A DNA stretch of 36,032 bases from Bacteroidota bacterium (GCA_963169325.1 CAUJEY010000066.1:1-36032); one strand, 5' to 3'. Shown: positions 7,648 through 16,562, counted from the stretch's first letter. Notes: generated by a model from the sequence alone, not told the origin. Made by a program: numbers and translations.

Positions 7648-9018
7648 TCAGCCCTTCATATCCGCAGCAAACACCCCGCTCATATATTCACAGCTCGTCA
7701 GCACCACTTCTCCATCCGCTGAAAGATTTTCCAGCAACACCGGTGCGATGGTGTTCAGGGCTCCGGCTTCGGCGGGCATTTCCACTTTGATATAGTTGTC
7801 GGTAAATCCGCCAATCAGGCTTGGCGTTTTGTGCTGTTCAAACAGCACCGGGCGCGAGGCGCCGAGGTGTTGGCGGTAAAATTCACGGCGTTTCATTTCC
7901 GAGAGGCCGCGCAGGGCCTGGTTTCGGCGCCGGCGTTCTTCCACGGGTACGGCGCCGGGCATTTCTGCAGCAAGGGTGTTGGCCCGTTCGGAGTACGTAA
8001 ACACGTGGAGGTACGAAATATCGAGGTTTTGCAGAAAACGGTAGGTTTCGAGGAAATCTTCCTCCGTTTCGCCGGGAAAACCGACGATCACATCACAACC
8101 GATACAGGCGTGCGGCATCAAATGTTTGATCATGGCCACACGTTCGGCGTACAAATCGCGGCGATAGCGCCGGCGCATGTCGCGCAGTTGTTTGTCGTTA
8201 CCCGATTGTAAGGGAACATGAAAATGCGGCATAAAACGCCGGCTTTCCGCTACAAACGCAATGACTTCATTGGTCAGTAAATTCGGCTCAATGCTGCTGA
8301 TGCGAAAGCGCGCCACCTCCTCCACACGATCCAATTCCCGGACCAGGTCGATAAAAAGGGCTTCTTTTTGCGGGCGCTCGCCTTCGATAACGGCCGTTCC
8401 GTTGCCGAAGTCGCCGAGGTTGACGCCCGTCAGGACGATCTCGCGGGCGCCCATGGCTGCTATTTGACGGGCATTGGCTACGGCGTTTTCTACAGTGTCG
8501 GAGCGGCTGGCGCCCCGGGCCATCGGAATGGTGCAAAACGAACATTTGTAATCGCAGCCATCCTGCACTTTGAGGAACGAGCGGGTGCGGTCACCAAAGG
8601 AAAAGGATGCGTTGAACGTATTTACATCGCGTACCTCGCCGGCATACACCATGCCTTTGCCATGGGCCTTGGACAGGTCGTCGACGTAATCGAGGATGCG
8701 GAATTTTTCCCCGGCGCCCAAAACCAAGTCAACGCCGGGTATTTCGGCGATTTCAGCAGGTTTCAACTGGGCATAACAACCGGTCACCACCACAAAAGCA
8801 CCGGGCTGCCGGCGCAGGGCCTGACGCACAATCTTTTTGCACTCCTTATCGGCTTGCTCCGTTACAGAGCAAGTGTTGATCACATAAATATCAGCCCCTT
8901 CCTCGAATCGGACAGGCCAATAGCCGTTATCCTCGAACAACCGCGACAAAGCGGAGGTCTCCGAATAATTCAGTTTACAACCGAGCGTATGAAAAGCGAC
9001 AGTACGTGGTGCGGACAT
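7648..9018 (-). CDS. mtaB: tRNA (N6-L-threonylcarbamoyladenosine(37)-C2)-methylthiotransferase MtaB
   Basis: A 456-residue radical-SAM methylthiotransferase that adds a methylthio group to t6A37 of ANN-decoding tRNAs. The three N-terminal cysteines binding the auxiliary iron-sulfur cluster are Cys14 (TLGCKLN), Cys50 (NTCSVT) and Cys81 (GCYAQ). The radical-SAM motif is Cys155-x3-Cys159-x2-Cys162. The C-terminal part has a TRAM-like beta domain ending near residue 450. Length and the TLGCKLN start favour MtaB over MiaB or RimO. Its leader contains the perfect 41-bp palindrome ending 13 nt upstream of the ATG. Confidence 0.95.
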   Translation of the reverse strand: MSAPRTVAFHTLGCKLNYSETSALSRLFEDNGYWPVRFEEGADIYVINTCSVTEQADKECKKIVRQALRRQPGAFVVVTGCYAQLKPAEIAEIPGVDLVLGAGEKFRILDYVDDLSKAHGKGMVYAGEVRDVNTFNASFSFGDRTRSFLKVQDGCDYKCSFCTIPMARGASRSDTVENAVANARQIAAMGAREIVLTGVNLGDFGNGTAVIEGERPQKEALFIDLVRELDRVEEVARFRISSIEPNLLTNEVIAFVAESRRFMPHFHVPLQSGNDKQLRDMRRRYRRDLYAERVAMIKHLMPHACIGCDVIVGFPGETEEDFLETYRFLQNLDISYLHVFTYSERANTLAAEMPGAVPVEERRRRNQALRGLSEMKRREFYRQHLGASRPVLFEQHKTPSLIGGFTDNYIKVEMPAEAGALNTIAPVLLENLSADGEVVLTSCEYMSGVFAADMKG

Positions 9019-9031
9019 GTTTTTTGCCGGG

Positions 9032-9118
9032 AATGGCTTTGTTTAGGGGGAAGGGATTGTTATTTTATTTTTCTGTGAAAAATAAAATAACAATCCCTTC
9101 CCCCTAAACAAAGCCATT
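9032..9118. repeat. Perfect 41-bp palindrome with 5-nt loop
   Basis: Arms at 9032-9072 and 9078-9118 are exact reverse complements over all 41 positions, around the loop CTGTG (9073-9077). The part nearest the loop is AT-rich and the outer part has G/C tracts. Unlike the other arrays it has no tandem unit. It lies between the PagL-like gene and mtaB, both on the minus strand, 13 nt before the mtaB ATG. No T-tract follows the stem on either strand, so it is not a classic intrinsic terminator. Confidence 0.98.
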
Positions 9119-9159
9119 TACAATTTTAAATAACGTGATGCAGAGAACTAATTGACTTG

Positions 9160-9167
9160 CAAAAGTA
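9160..9167 (-). promoter_or_regulatory. Candidate -7 promoter element for mtaB
   Basis: On the minus strand this reads TACTTTTG, a match to TAnnTTTG, about 140 nt upstream of the mtaB ATG. A transcript from here would carry the whole 41-bp palindrome in its 5-prime leader. No convincing -33 element is visible. Confidence 0.4.
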
Positions 9168-9253
9168 TGGCTTTATACGCTCATGTCACCAGATTTTGTA
9201 TCAAAGCGGGATCGTGCCTGCTGTCGTTCCCTTCCAGCGTCACCAAGCGAAAC

Positions 9254-10405
9254 TCATTCCTGTTGCCCAATCTCCGCCCCAACATTCAATGAAATATACT
9301 CTGCGGTTGTCCGGTGCGCTTTCAGCGAAACACCGGCGTGCAGGCGAAAGGGGGCATGCGGCAGCGGCCGAAAATAGTAGCGGGTGGTGAATTTACCATA
9401 CCAGCTATTGGACACCAGTTGGTTTATTGTGCCGCCTGTGTACACCCCCGTCAACACCTGAACGCTCAACGCGCCGAATAAAAACTCGTCGGCCAGGGTA
9501 ACGGCCAGGCGGGTGGCGCCGCGCCGGGCGGCATTTTCGCTGCGAAATTGCGCCGCGCGCAACCCGAAGGTGTACACCGCCCGGTTGTACTCGTAGTCCA
9601 GGCCGGCTTGCAGGCGATTTACCCGGTTGAGGTGAAATAAAACACCTCCCGAAAGCGCCCATACCGGGTAGCGCGGCCCGTCGAAAACGGAATATTCAAT
9701 CATTGCCAGCCCGCCCGAAATGGCAGCGCCCCAGCGCCGGACCTGCCGCTTATTTTCGGGTGCGGGGGCGAAGCCCGCTTCCCGGATACCCTTGGGCGCC
9801 CAGGCGATGGAGAGCAGCCCGCTGGGCAGATTAACGCCGAAATTCGGCAAGGCCGAAGCGCCGTTGGAAAAATGGTTCAGGCTGACACCGGCCTGCAATC
9901 GCCAATGGTCGTTCAGGCGGTATTCGCTGCCCAGCCGGAACTGCGTATAGTTGTTCCAGTGCGAACCGATGGCATTTTCGCCGGGGTTATTGAAATAATC
10001 GTATGGCCTGGTCACGTAGCCCAGGCCGGTTCCGACCCGGAAAACCAGCAGCCAGCGCCCGGTGCGCCATACGGGTACGGAAAGATTGGGCAAGAGCGCC
10101 CAGGCATCGCCATGCGCCTGTTCGCCCAGGTGAAAATGCGCCAGGGCCAGGCCGAACGCCGGGTAGCGCTGCCATTGGTGCCAGGGCTGCCGGCCCTGTG
10201 TTTGCAGGCGCAGGCCCCATTCCTGTCCGAAAACAGGTTGTCCGGTTTTAATTGTGAGTTTTGGCGTATGCCGCCACAGGGCGCTGTAGTGCAGGGTGGT
10301 TTCCCAGGCGATAGTGTTGGCGGGCTGGGTAAATACTTCACTTGTTGGAAAGCAAAAAATGATAGAAACGGAAAGGCGTAAAATTTTGCTGTGCCAGGTT
10401 TTCAA
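9254..10405 (-). CDS. Acyloxyacyl hydrolase / PagL-like lipid A 3-O-deacylase, outer membrane barrel
   Basis: An outer-membrane beta-barrel protein that probably trims acyl chains from lipid A. Its LNHFSNGA...PNFGVN segment matches the PagL active-site signature (His-x-Ser-Asn followed by N-x-G-x-N), supplying the His and Ser of the catalytic site. Alternating hydrophobic strands with aromatic ends run throughout. At about 383 residues it is much longer than enterobacterial PagL, as is common for Bacteroidota members. The start is uncertain: there is no ATG. A TTG at 10405 gives a plausible signal peptide (MKTWHSK plus a hydrophobic core), and a TTG at 10462 would overlap the upstream gene by 14 nt. 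It follows the 477-residue protein gene on the same strand, probably as an operon. Confidence 0.78.
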   Translation of the reverse strand: MKTWHSKILRLSVSIIFCFPTSEVFTQPANTIAWETTLHYSALWRHTPKLTIKTGQPVFGQEWGLRLQTQGRQPWHQWQRYPAFGLALAHFHLGEQAHGDAWALLPNLSVPVWRTGRWLLVFRVGTGLGYVTRPYDYFNNPGENAIGSHWNNYTQFRLGSEYRLNDHWRLQAGVSLNHFSNGASALPNFGVNLPSGLLSIAWAPKGIREAGFAPAPENKRQVRRWGAAISGGLAMIEYSVFDGPRYPVWALSGGVLFHLNRVNRLQAGLDYEYNRAVYTFGLRAAQFRSENAARRGATRLAVTLADEFLFGALSVQVLTGVYTGGTINQLVSNSWYGKFTTRYYFRPLPHAPFRLHAGVSLKAHRTTAEYISLNVGAEIGQQE

Positions 10406-10448
10406 CGTTGCCAAAATGCAGAAATCTTTACATAACAGGTTTGTACAT

Positions 10449-11882
10449 TCACTTCTCTTCAATGTCTTTTATTTTTTCATTCAACCATCTTTTAGGTGTG
10501 GCGTAAGATACCGCGGCTACGCGCTTACGAATCATGGCTATTTCTTTTGGGTTTCTGGTATCAATCGTGGTCAATTTTTTAACAAGATTGAGGAAATTGT
10601 TGTATTCCCGTTTCAGGTTCTTCGACAACACTTTATTGCGCCGTAAGTAAATCCGGAAACTATCTATTAACGATTCCAGCGCCAGGTATTCGCCTAAGTC
10701 ATAGTAGGTTCGGACAAGAATGACTTTGGATCCCAGGGAATAAACGACATCGCTGTATTCAACGTTTCGCAATAGTTCAATGACCTGTGTATGTTTTTTC
10801 TGGTGGGAGTACAAATTGGCTAAATTGAAAATGCGGGCATTTTCTCTAATATTAGCAGGCAAGTACTCAATATATTCATGGATAAAATTTTCTGCCCAGG
10901 CATATTCTCCAAAGCGAAGGCTTACGGTAATAATGTTTTTGAACACCGCCTCCGGCAACTGCCCATCCTCTACCAGGATTCCTTGCGCAACCATACTTTT
11001 AAAAATCCCCAAAACCTCCCAGTAATATTCATTTTTACCCTGGTTAATTTTCAGCGCGCAGTAGTTTTGAGCCATATAATAACATTCCCGAAGGTCGGAA
11101 GGCGTCATCTCGTTGGCATTTTCCTTTAGGTCGGAAAGTAATTGCTGAAAATGCAACTCCTCCTCGGAATCTGTGAAGCAAAGGATCACCTTCCGGTAAA
11201 TCTGGATCAAAGGGACGGCCGTAAATCGTTCTTCTTTCAGGTATTCCCAAAATCCCGGGATAATCGGTACTTCCTGTTCCGTCACGCGAAAGCCGCGGTA
11301 GAGCAACCAGGAGATGTATAATTTAAGTTTTTGAGCGATATAATAACATTCCAGGAAAAAATCGGCCAGGATCAGTTTCTCGGTGTAGCCGGCGGTTGCC
11401 ACAATTTTGGAGGCACGATTGAAGATGTTCCAATGCTGGCGAAACTGTGCGTAATAAAAGTCGGTGGACTTCCCTTCGCTTTGTGCCAGGAGTTTTTCAA
11501 TCTGCCGTTCCGCGCCGGACAAGTGCTTCCGGAGTTCCGGTTTTTCCAATACCTTTTGCAGGTCGAGCGCTTCCGACAAGGGGTCTTTCTGCCGCGCTTC
11601 TTCCACTAAAAAACGTTGGGCAAGCAGAGTCAGATCGGAGGTAAGGCGACGCAAATGCCCATCGTCCAACGCCTGTCTGAGAAATAGCGCTTTCCACACC
11701 GTCGGCTTATCGAGGGCTGCAAGGGCATCGGCGCCTTTACGAATTGCGTCGTTGATCAGTTCGAAAAGCCTGGTCACATCCTCCTGATCGTTGAAGTAGG
11801 GCGATTGCAAAAATTTCCTGAACCGGTTCAGGTCGTACCTGGAAAACGTTTGCAGCAGAGAGAGCAACTTATCGCTGAACAT
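10449..11882 (-). CDS. Helical protein of unknown function (477 residues)
   Basis: I do not recognise a named family. The sequence is almost entirely alpha-helical, with leucine- and tyrosine-rich helices and no signal peptide or membrane segment, so a cytosolic helical-repeat (TPR-like) scaffold is plausible. The N-terminus (LLQTFSRYDLNRFRKFLQSPYFN) has a pattern I associate with hypothetical proteins that recur in Saprospiraceae genomes. The C-terminus is lysine-rich. Its stop lies just before the PagL-like gene, suggesting co-transcription. Function unknown. Confidence 0.8.
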   Translation of the reverse strand: MFSDKLLSLLQTFSRYDLNRFRKFLQSPYFNDQEDVTRLFELINDAIRKGADALAALDKPTVWKALFLRQALDDGHLRRLTSDLTLLAQRFLVEEARQKDPLSEALDLQKVLEKPELRKHLSGAERQIEKLLAQSEGKSTDFYYAQFRQHWNIFNRASKIVATAGYTEKLILADFFLECYYIAQKLKLYISWLLYRGFRVTEQEVPIIPGFWEYLKEERFTAVPLIQIYRKVILCFTDSEEELHFQQLLSDLKENANEMTPSDLRECYYMAQNYCALKINQGKNEYYWEVLGIFKSMVAQGILVEDGQLPEAVFKNIITVSLRFGEYAWAENFIHEYIEYLPANIRENARIFNLANLYSHQKKHTQVIELLRNVEYSDVVYSLGSKVILVRTYYDLGEYLALESLIDSFRIYLRRNKVLSKNLKREYNNFLNLVKKLTTIDTRNPKEIAMIRKRVAAVSYATPKRWLNEKIKDIEEK

Positions 11883-11929
11883 GAAATCAAATTAACGCCG
11901 TTTCATTTTCGCCTTGCATGTTACAGAGG

Positions 11930-11959
11930 CAAGAGTATTTTTAAAAAATTGATAATCAA
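11930..11959 (-). promoter_or_regulatory. Candidate promoter for the 477-residue protein gene
   Basis: On the minus strand a TTG (11957-11959) is followed after 19 nt by TACTCTTG (11930-11937), one mismatch from TAnnTTTG. The spacing matches the Bacteroidota -33/-7 layout, about 47 nt before the start codon. Confidence 0.4.
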
Positions 11960-12014
11960 TTTGTTAATTTCAGGGTTAAACTTTTTTTTCTCCGGCAAGT
12001 TATGAAAAATGTTT

Positions 12015-12045
12015 TTTGATTTGCAGTAGCAAATCCCAATCTTTG
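12015..12045 (+). promoter_or_regulatory. Candidate promoter for the PKD/Kazal T9SS protein
   Basis: TTTG at 12015-12018 is followed after exactly 19 nt by AATCTTTG (12038-12045), one mismatch from TAnnTTTG. It lies 36 nt before the ATG at 12082, and back to back with the minus-strand candidate promoter in the same divergent gap. Confidence 0.45.
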
Positions 12046-12081
12046 TAAGGCAAAGTCACTCCTTGAACATTCCGCTCGATT

Positions 12082-14436
12082 ATGCATCTACCTGTACTAC
12101 CTGATATCTCGCGCACCATACGCCGCTTTTGCCCTGCGGCCGGGCTACTGATTCTGATGTTGTTTGCTACGCAAGTTGCTCTGGCTCAATGTGATAAAGT
12201 TGGTTGGGTGGCCAATGTTACGCCAGGTTGCGGCGCCAAAATTATTAATTTGGACAACGGTGAAATACTTCAGGCCGTGGAAGGCGTCGATCTCCTGACC
12301 AGTGGAAAAACGATCCGGTTTGCATACAAGCTGGCCGCACTTCCTCCGGGCTGCACTGCCGGCGGCACAAAAGTGGTAGCGCTCACCTGTATTTCAGATA
12401 CACTTCCGTGTAAGGCGCAATTCGGCCATGCCGTAAGTCAGTCAAACGCATTCCGGCTTTCCTTTGAAGCCAAAATTTATGACCCCGCCGTTCAATTTTG
12501 TTCCTGGACCTTTGGCGACGGCGCCACGGCTACCGGGTTTTCTGTGCAGCATACGTTTGCCGGTGAGGGTTATTACGATGTATGTCTCACGGTTACAGAT
12601 GCCTGGGGGTGTACGGCGCAACAATGCCAAAAGGTGTTTGTCACCAAACAAAATCCCAACTATTGCGACTATGACGTACAGCTTACCGCCGTGGGCACCA
12701 AGTTATTTGGTAAACTGGTACCGGTAAGCGCCGACGCCGGCATCATCAAATCGGTGAAATGGTTCAATAATAAAACGAACTATATCTATTCCCAATCGCC
12801 CGAATTCACGGCCATCTTGCCCGGAGAGGGCAGTTATTATATTTGTGCGCAATACGAAGTGCAAAGTGTGGAAGACGGTAGCCTTTGCAATACGAGCCGT
12901 TGCCAGTCGCTGACGGTAGCCGCGGCCAATTGTGTTAACCCCGATATGGTCAATGCGGGCGCCATCTGTCCCTCGTTTTTTTCTCCGGTGTGCGGTTGCA
13001 ACGGGGTAACGTACATCAACGAATGTGAAGCAGTCGCGGCCGGCGTTTCGCAGTGGTGGGCCGGTGAGTGCGGCCTTGCTGCGCCGGGCGACTGTGGCGC
13101 CGATATGGATATTGAAATGGTGACCGGTTCGCCCGACAACGGCTATTTAGTCCGGTTTCATAACCTGTCCAGCGGTAGTTATTCGACGGTACAGATCGAT
13201 TTCGGCGATGGCAGCCCTTTGTGGCAAGGCAACCCCAGCGATGCCGTCTGCGAGCACTATTACCCCCACGGCGGGATTTTCCGGACCAATCTGACCGTCT
13301 GGAAAAACAACAGCTGCGTTTCCTCCGTATCCAGATTATTCGTGACGGACGCGCATAACATGTCAGCCGACAATGTGCCGCCATCGACCGACTACGTGCT
13401 GCCCGGCGATGCCAACGGCGATAAAAAAGCCAATGTGTATGACCTGCTGAACCTGGGGCTTGGTTTTTCCGCCTCCGGCGCCCCAAGACCTTTTGCCACC
13501 ACTGCCTGGACCCCACAGTTTGGCGCAAACTGGCCGGCCGCCACCCCTTATAGCATCAATTACAAACACCTGGATTGCGACGGAAACGGTACGGTCAATG
13601 AATTTGACCGGGGCGCCATCGAGCAACATTACACGGCGATAGAGCCAACCCAAACACCTTATATCGACAATGCTCCCAGGGTGCATGTGCGGTTTGCCAA
13701 GGATACGCTGGTTATCGATCCGAACAGTACGGCGCCGATCCAGATAACAGCCGATGTGATGGTCGGATCACCTTCGAAACCGGTATTAGGGCTGTACGGA
13801 CTTGCCTTTGCCCTGCTTTACCCGGAGTCTATGCATCACGACCCGGAAATATTTTACAGCGCGAATTCTTTTTTCGGGTTCCCGACCGATATTTTGCTCC
13901 TGCCTAAAGATAACTACGATCGCCGGCAATACGACCTGGGTTTCTCCCGAAAATACGGGCAACCCGTTTCCGGATACGGTAGTATAGCCAAGGTGAATTT
14001 CACGACGGACTTTATTATCATCATCGATATCATAGATCGGACCGGAGAAAAAGTTATTCCGCTGACGATTCCTGTCGGCGGCATTCAGGCAAACGATGCT
14101 GCCGGAAATCCAATCCTGTTAAATGCTGAGGTACAGGATACGTTATGGATCAAGTTGCAGGACGGTACCACCAATAACTTCGACAGTAATCAGTTGGAAC
14201 AATTGGTCACCCTATACCCCAACCCCGCCGGCGATGTGGCCATACTGACTACCGGAGACCTGCACGTGGAACAAATAGAAATGTTTAATACCCTGGGCCA
14301 ATTGGTTCGTTCCATACCCCCTTCGGGTGAGCGCAGCGTTCGTATTGAAACAAAGACCTTTCCACAAGGGATGTACACCATCCGGGTACATACTGCGGAA
14401 GGGGTTCTGAAAAAACGTCTTTTGGTACAACATTAA
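12082..14436 (+). CDS. Secreted PKD / Kazal-type / dockerin-like protein with T9SS type A sorting domain
   Basis: A 784-residue secreted protein. A signal peptide covers roughly residues 1-37 (ends ...TQVALAQ). A PKD domain lies near 135-187 (WTFGDGATATG...VTDAWGCTA), with a second PKD-like part around 345-420 (DFGDGSP). Residues 284-330 form a Kazal-type fold: six cysteines with the PVCGCNGVTYINEC core, normally a serine-protease inhibitor loop. Residues 443-515 hold two dockerin-like calcium loops (DANGDKKANVYD and DCDGNGTVNEFD). The end (about 705-784) is a T9SS type A domain with LYPNPAGD and a final MYTIRVHT...KRLLVQH, directing export across the outer membrane and cell-surface attachment. 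The substrate is unknown. A candidate promoter lies upstream and a strong terminator follows. Confidence 0.9.
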   Translation: MHLPVLPDISRTIRRFCPAAGLLILMLFATQVALAQCDKVGWVANVTPGCGAKIINLDNGEILQAVEGVDLLTSGKTIRFAYKLAALPPGCTAGGTKVVALTCISDTLPCKAQFGHAVSQSNAFRLSFEAKIYDPAVQFCSWTFGDGATATGFSVQHTFAGEGYYDVCLTVTDAWGCTAQQCQKVFVTKQNPNYCDYDVQLTAVGTKLFGKLVPVSADAGIIKSVKWFNNKTNYIYSQSPEFTAILPGEGSYYICAQYEVQSVEDGSLCNTSRCQSLTVAAANCVNPDMVNAGAICPSFFSPVCGCNGVTYINECEAVAAGVSQWWAGECGLAAPGDCGADMDIEMVTGSPDNGYLVRFHNLSSGSYSTVQIDFGDGSPLWQGNPSDAVCEHYYPHGGIFRTNLTVWKNNSCVSSVSRLFVTDAHNMSADNVPPSTDYVLPGDANGDKKANVYDLLNLGLGFSASGAPRPFATTAWTPQFGANWPAATPYSINYKHLDCDGNGTVNEFDRGAIEQHYTAIEPTQTPYIDNAPRVHVRFAKDTLVIDPNSTAPIQITADVMVGSPSKPVLGLYGLAFALLYPESMHHDPEIFYSANSFFGFPTDILLLPKDNYDRRQYDLGFSRKYGQPVSGYGSIAKVNFTTDFIIIIDIIDRTGEKVIPLTIPVGGIQANDAAGNPILLNAEVQDTLWIKLQDGTTNNFDSNQLEQLVTLYPNPAGDVAILTTGDLHVEQIEMFNTLGQLVRSIPPSGERSVRIETKTFPQGMYTIRVHTAEGVLKKRLLVQH

Positions 14437-14459
14437 CATAACCAACACTGTTTTGCACT

Positions 14460-14494
14460 GCCTTTCCCTGCTTTCGGGAAAGGCTTTTTTATTT
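14460..14494 (+). terminator. Rho-independent terminator
   Basis: A 9-bp perfect stem (GCCTTTCCC / GGGAAAGGC) with a 7-nt loop is followed by TTTTTTATTT. It begins 23 nt after the stop of the PKD/Kazal gene. Confidence 0.9.
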
Positions 14495-14522
14495 CCACTA
14501 CGTTCCTTATCATTGCCCGGCT

Positions 14523-15161
14523 ATGACCCATGTACAGGTTTTTGAATTCAATCCTTTTGCGGAAAACACTTATGTTGTGTACGACGAAAGTGGTGAGTGT
14601 ATCATTTTTGATCCCGGCTGCTATACCCCGGAAGAGCGACATATGTTGCAGTTGTTCATGGAAGAAAAACAGCTGCGCGTGGTGCGTTTGATAAATACAC
14701 ACTGCCATCTGGATCATATTTTCGGCAATAATTTTGTGCATAAAACCTGGTCGCTCTTACCCGAACTGCACCGGGCAGAAATGCCCGTTCTGAAGCAGTA
14801 CCCGGCTATTTGTATGTATTACGGCGTTCCCGCAGAGTCCTCACCCATGCCGGAGCGTTTTATTGAAGCGGGCGATACGGTGGCATTCGGACATACGCGC
14901 TTGGAGGTAATGTTGACGCCCGGGCATTCGCCGGGTAGCTTGTCGTTTTATTGCAGCGAAGGCGGTTTCGTATTATCCGGCGATGTACTGTTTATGGAAG
15001 GTATCGGCAGAACGGATTTGCCCGGCGGCAATTCCGATACCCTTTTGGAAAGTATCCGTAGCCAATTGTTTACTTTGCCGGGCGAAACGCTGGTGTATCC
15101 CGGACATGGGCCGACGACCACTATTCGCCATGAAAAGGAGTACAACCCGTTTTTAACCTGA
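14523..15161 (+). CDS. MBL-fold metallo-hydrolase (glyoxalase II-like)
   Basis: A 212-residue cytosolic metallo-beta-lactamase-fold hydrolase. The metal-binding signature His60-x-His62-x-Asp64-His65 is present (THCHLDH), followed by the PGHSPGS histidine, the SGDVLF aspartate and the YPGHGP histidine that complete a two-metal site. Size and motif order match the small glyoxalase II-like group, which hydrolyses thioesters, but the exact substrate cannot be read from sequence. It is 27 nt upstream of the ABC permease gene and may be co-transcribed. Confidence 0.92.
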   Translation: MTHVQVFEFNPFAENTYVVYDESGECIIFDPGCYTPEERHMLQLFMEEKQLRVVRLINTHCHLDHIFGNNFVHKTWSLLPELHRAEMPVLKQYPAICMYYGVPAESSPMPERFIEAGDTVAFGHTRLEVMLTPGHSPGSLSFYCSEGGFVLSGDVLFMEGIGRTDLPGGNSDTLLESIRSQLFTLPGETLVYPGHGPTTTIRHEKEYNPFLT

Positions 15162-15188
15162 ATTTCAGCTATGTAGATTTATTTCCGG

Positions 15189-16562
15189 ATGTTTCGCTAT
15201 GTAATTCGCCGTTTGCTCTTGGCTTTGCCCACCCTGTTCGTGATCTCCCTGGTGACGTTTGCCATGAGTCGTTACACGGGATCCGGGCTGGAGGGCGAAA
15301 ACTACCTGGAAAAACCGGCAGCATATTTAGACAAGGCAAAAAAACTGGGCTTAGATCAACCCGTCTTTTACTTCAACCTGACCAGCGCGGCCTTCCCCGA
15401 TACCCTGCACCGTGTACTCCCACTCGAAGTGCGCGAACACCTGGAACGGCTGACCCGCCAAACCGGAAACTGGGCGGCTACCGGACGGTTTTGGCAAGCC
15501 GTCACAACTGAGTTAGACCCGGATTTGGACGCCGTCACCGGGCCTGCGCTCATCACCTTTAAAAGCCTGCGCCAAATCCAGGATTTGGAAAAGATTTCAG
15601 CAGCGCTCAAAAAACTCCGGATTCAGGTGGATACGCTGCAAAATGAGGCGCTTCGGGCAACCCTGAAAAGCCGGGCGTCAACGATCAATACCCGTTTTGA
15701 TGAACTTCGGCAACAAAGTCAAATCTGGAAATTATACGTGCCTGCGCTGCATTGGCACGGCACACAAAATCAATATCATCGCTGGGCGGCCGGGTTTGTT
15801 TCGGGAAACCCAGGGTACTCCAGCGTCACCGGCCAACCTCTATTAATCGAGGTTAGGCCCCGGTTGCTGATGACCCTGACTCTGAACGGGGTAGCCATGC
15901 TTCTGGCTTTTCTGATCGGAGTCCCGCTGGGCGTGTGGATGGCCCGCCGGCGCGACCGGCCTTCCGATTTTTGGATGCGTGGACTGCTCTTGTTTCTGCA
16001 CGCTATTCCGGTCATCTGGCTGGGCAGCTTACTGATAATTCTGCTATCCCGCCGCGACATAGGGCTGGGCCTGATCGACGGCCTGAACGCCGAACCCTGG
16101 CTGATGAGCGGAAAAACCTATTGGGTATGGGTGGTGGACAACCGCGAGAAACTAATATTACCTATTCTGACCCTGACGCTGCATTTGCTGGCCCTGATGG
16201 CGATGCAAATGCGAAACGGCATCCTGGAGGTGGTCAAACAGGATTTTATCCGAACGGCACGCGCGAAAGGTTTGAGCGAAAACCTGGTCTTCTGGCGCCA
16301 TGCATTTCGCAATGCCCTGTTCCCTATCATTACGCTGTTTGCCAGTTTTTTCCCGGTAGTTTTCAGCGGCTCTTTAGTGATCGAATACCTTTTCGATTTT
16401 CCGGGCATGGGCATCAAAATGCAGTCCGCCTTTATCAATAACGATTATGCCGTGCTGTTTGCCATGGTGATGTTTGTCGCAATCATAACCATACTCAGCA
16501 GTGTGATGGCCGATTTGTTGTATGCGTGGGCGGATCCGAGGGTTAGGTTTGCGAAAAGGTAG
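15189..16562 (+). CDS. DppB/OppB-type ABC transporter permease with enlarged periplasmic loop
   Basis: A 457-residue inner-membrane permease of the peptide/nickel importer type. The first membrane helix (RYVIRRLLLALPTLFVISLVTF) is the usual DppB start. The five-helix core begins near residue 222 (MTLTLNGVAMLLAFLIGVPLG). The cytoplasmic EAA loop that contacts the ATPase is visible around residues 355-372 (RTARAKGLSENLVFWRHAFRNAL). Between the first helix and the core is a roughly 180-residue extracytoplasmic insertion with predicted helices; typical DppB proteins are about 310-340 residues. Partner permease, ATPase and binding protein are not adjacent: the next gene is on the other strand. Confidence 0.9.
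   Translation: MFRYVIRRLLLALPTLFVISLVTFAMSRYTGSGLEGENYLEKPAAYLDKAKKLGLDQPVFYFNLTSAAFPDTLHRVLPLEVREHLERLTRQTGNWAATGRFWQAVTTELDPDLDAVTGPALITFKSLRQIQDLEKISAALKKLRIQVDTLQNEALRATLKSRASTINTRFDELRQQSQIWKLYVPALHWHGTQNQYHRWAAGFVSGNPGYSSVTGQPLLIEVRPRLLMTLTLNGVAMLLAFLIGVPLGVWMARRRDRPSDFWMRGLLLFLHAIPVIWLGSLLIILLSRRDIGLGLIDGLNAEPWLMSGKTYWVWVVDNREKLILPILTLTLHLLALMAMQMRNGILEVVKQDFIRTARAKGLSENLVFWRHAFRNALFPIITLFASFFPVVFSGSLVIEYLFDFPGMGIKMQSAFINNDYAVLFAMVMFVAIITILSSVMADLLYAWADPRVRFAKR

Noticed and set aside
10403-10462. Choosing the 10462 TTG as start of the PagL-like gene
   Set aside because: It adds a cysteine-containing extension before the signal sequence and overlaps the upstream gene; the 10405 TTG gives a better signal peptide, but the choice is not secure.
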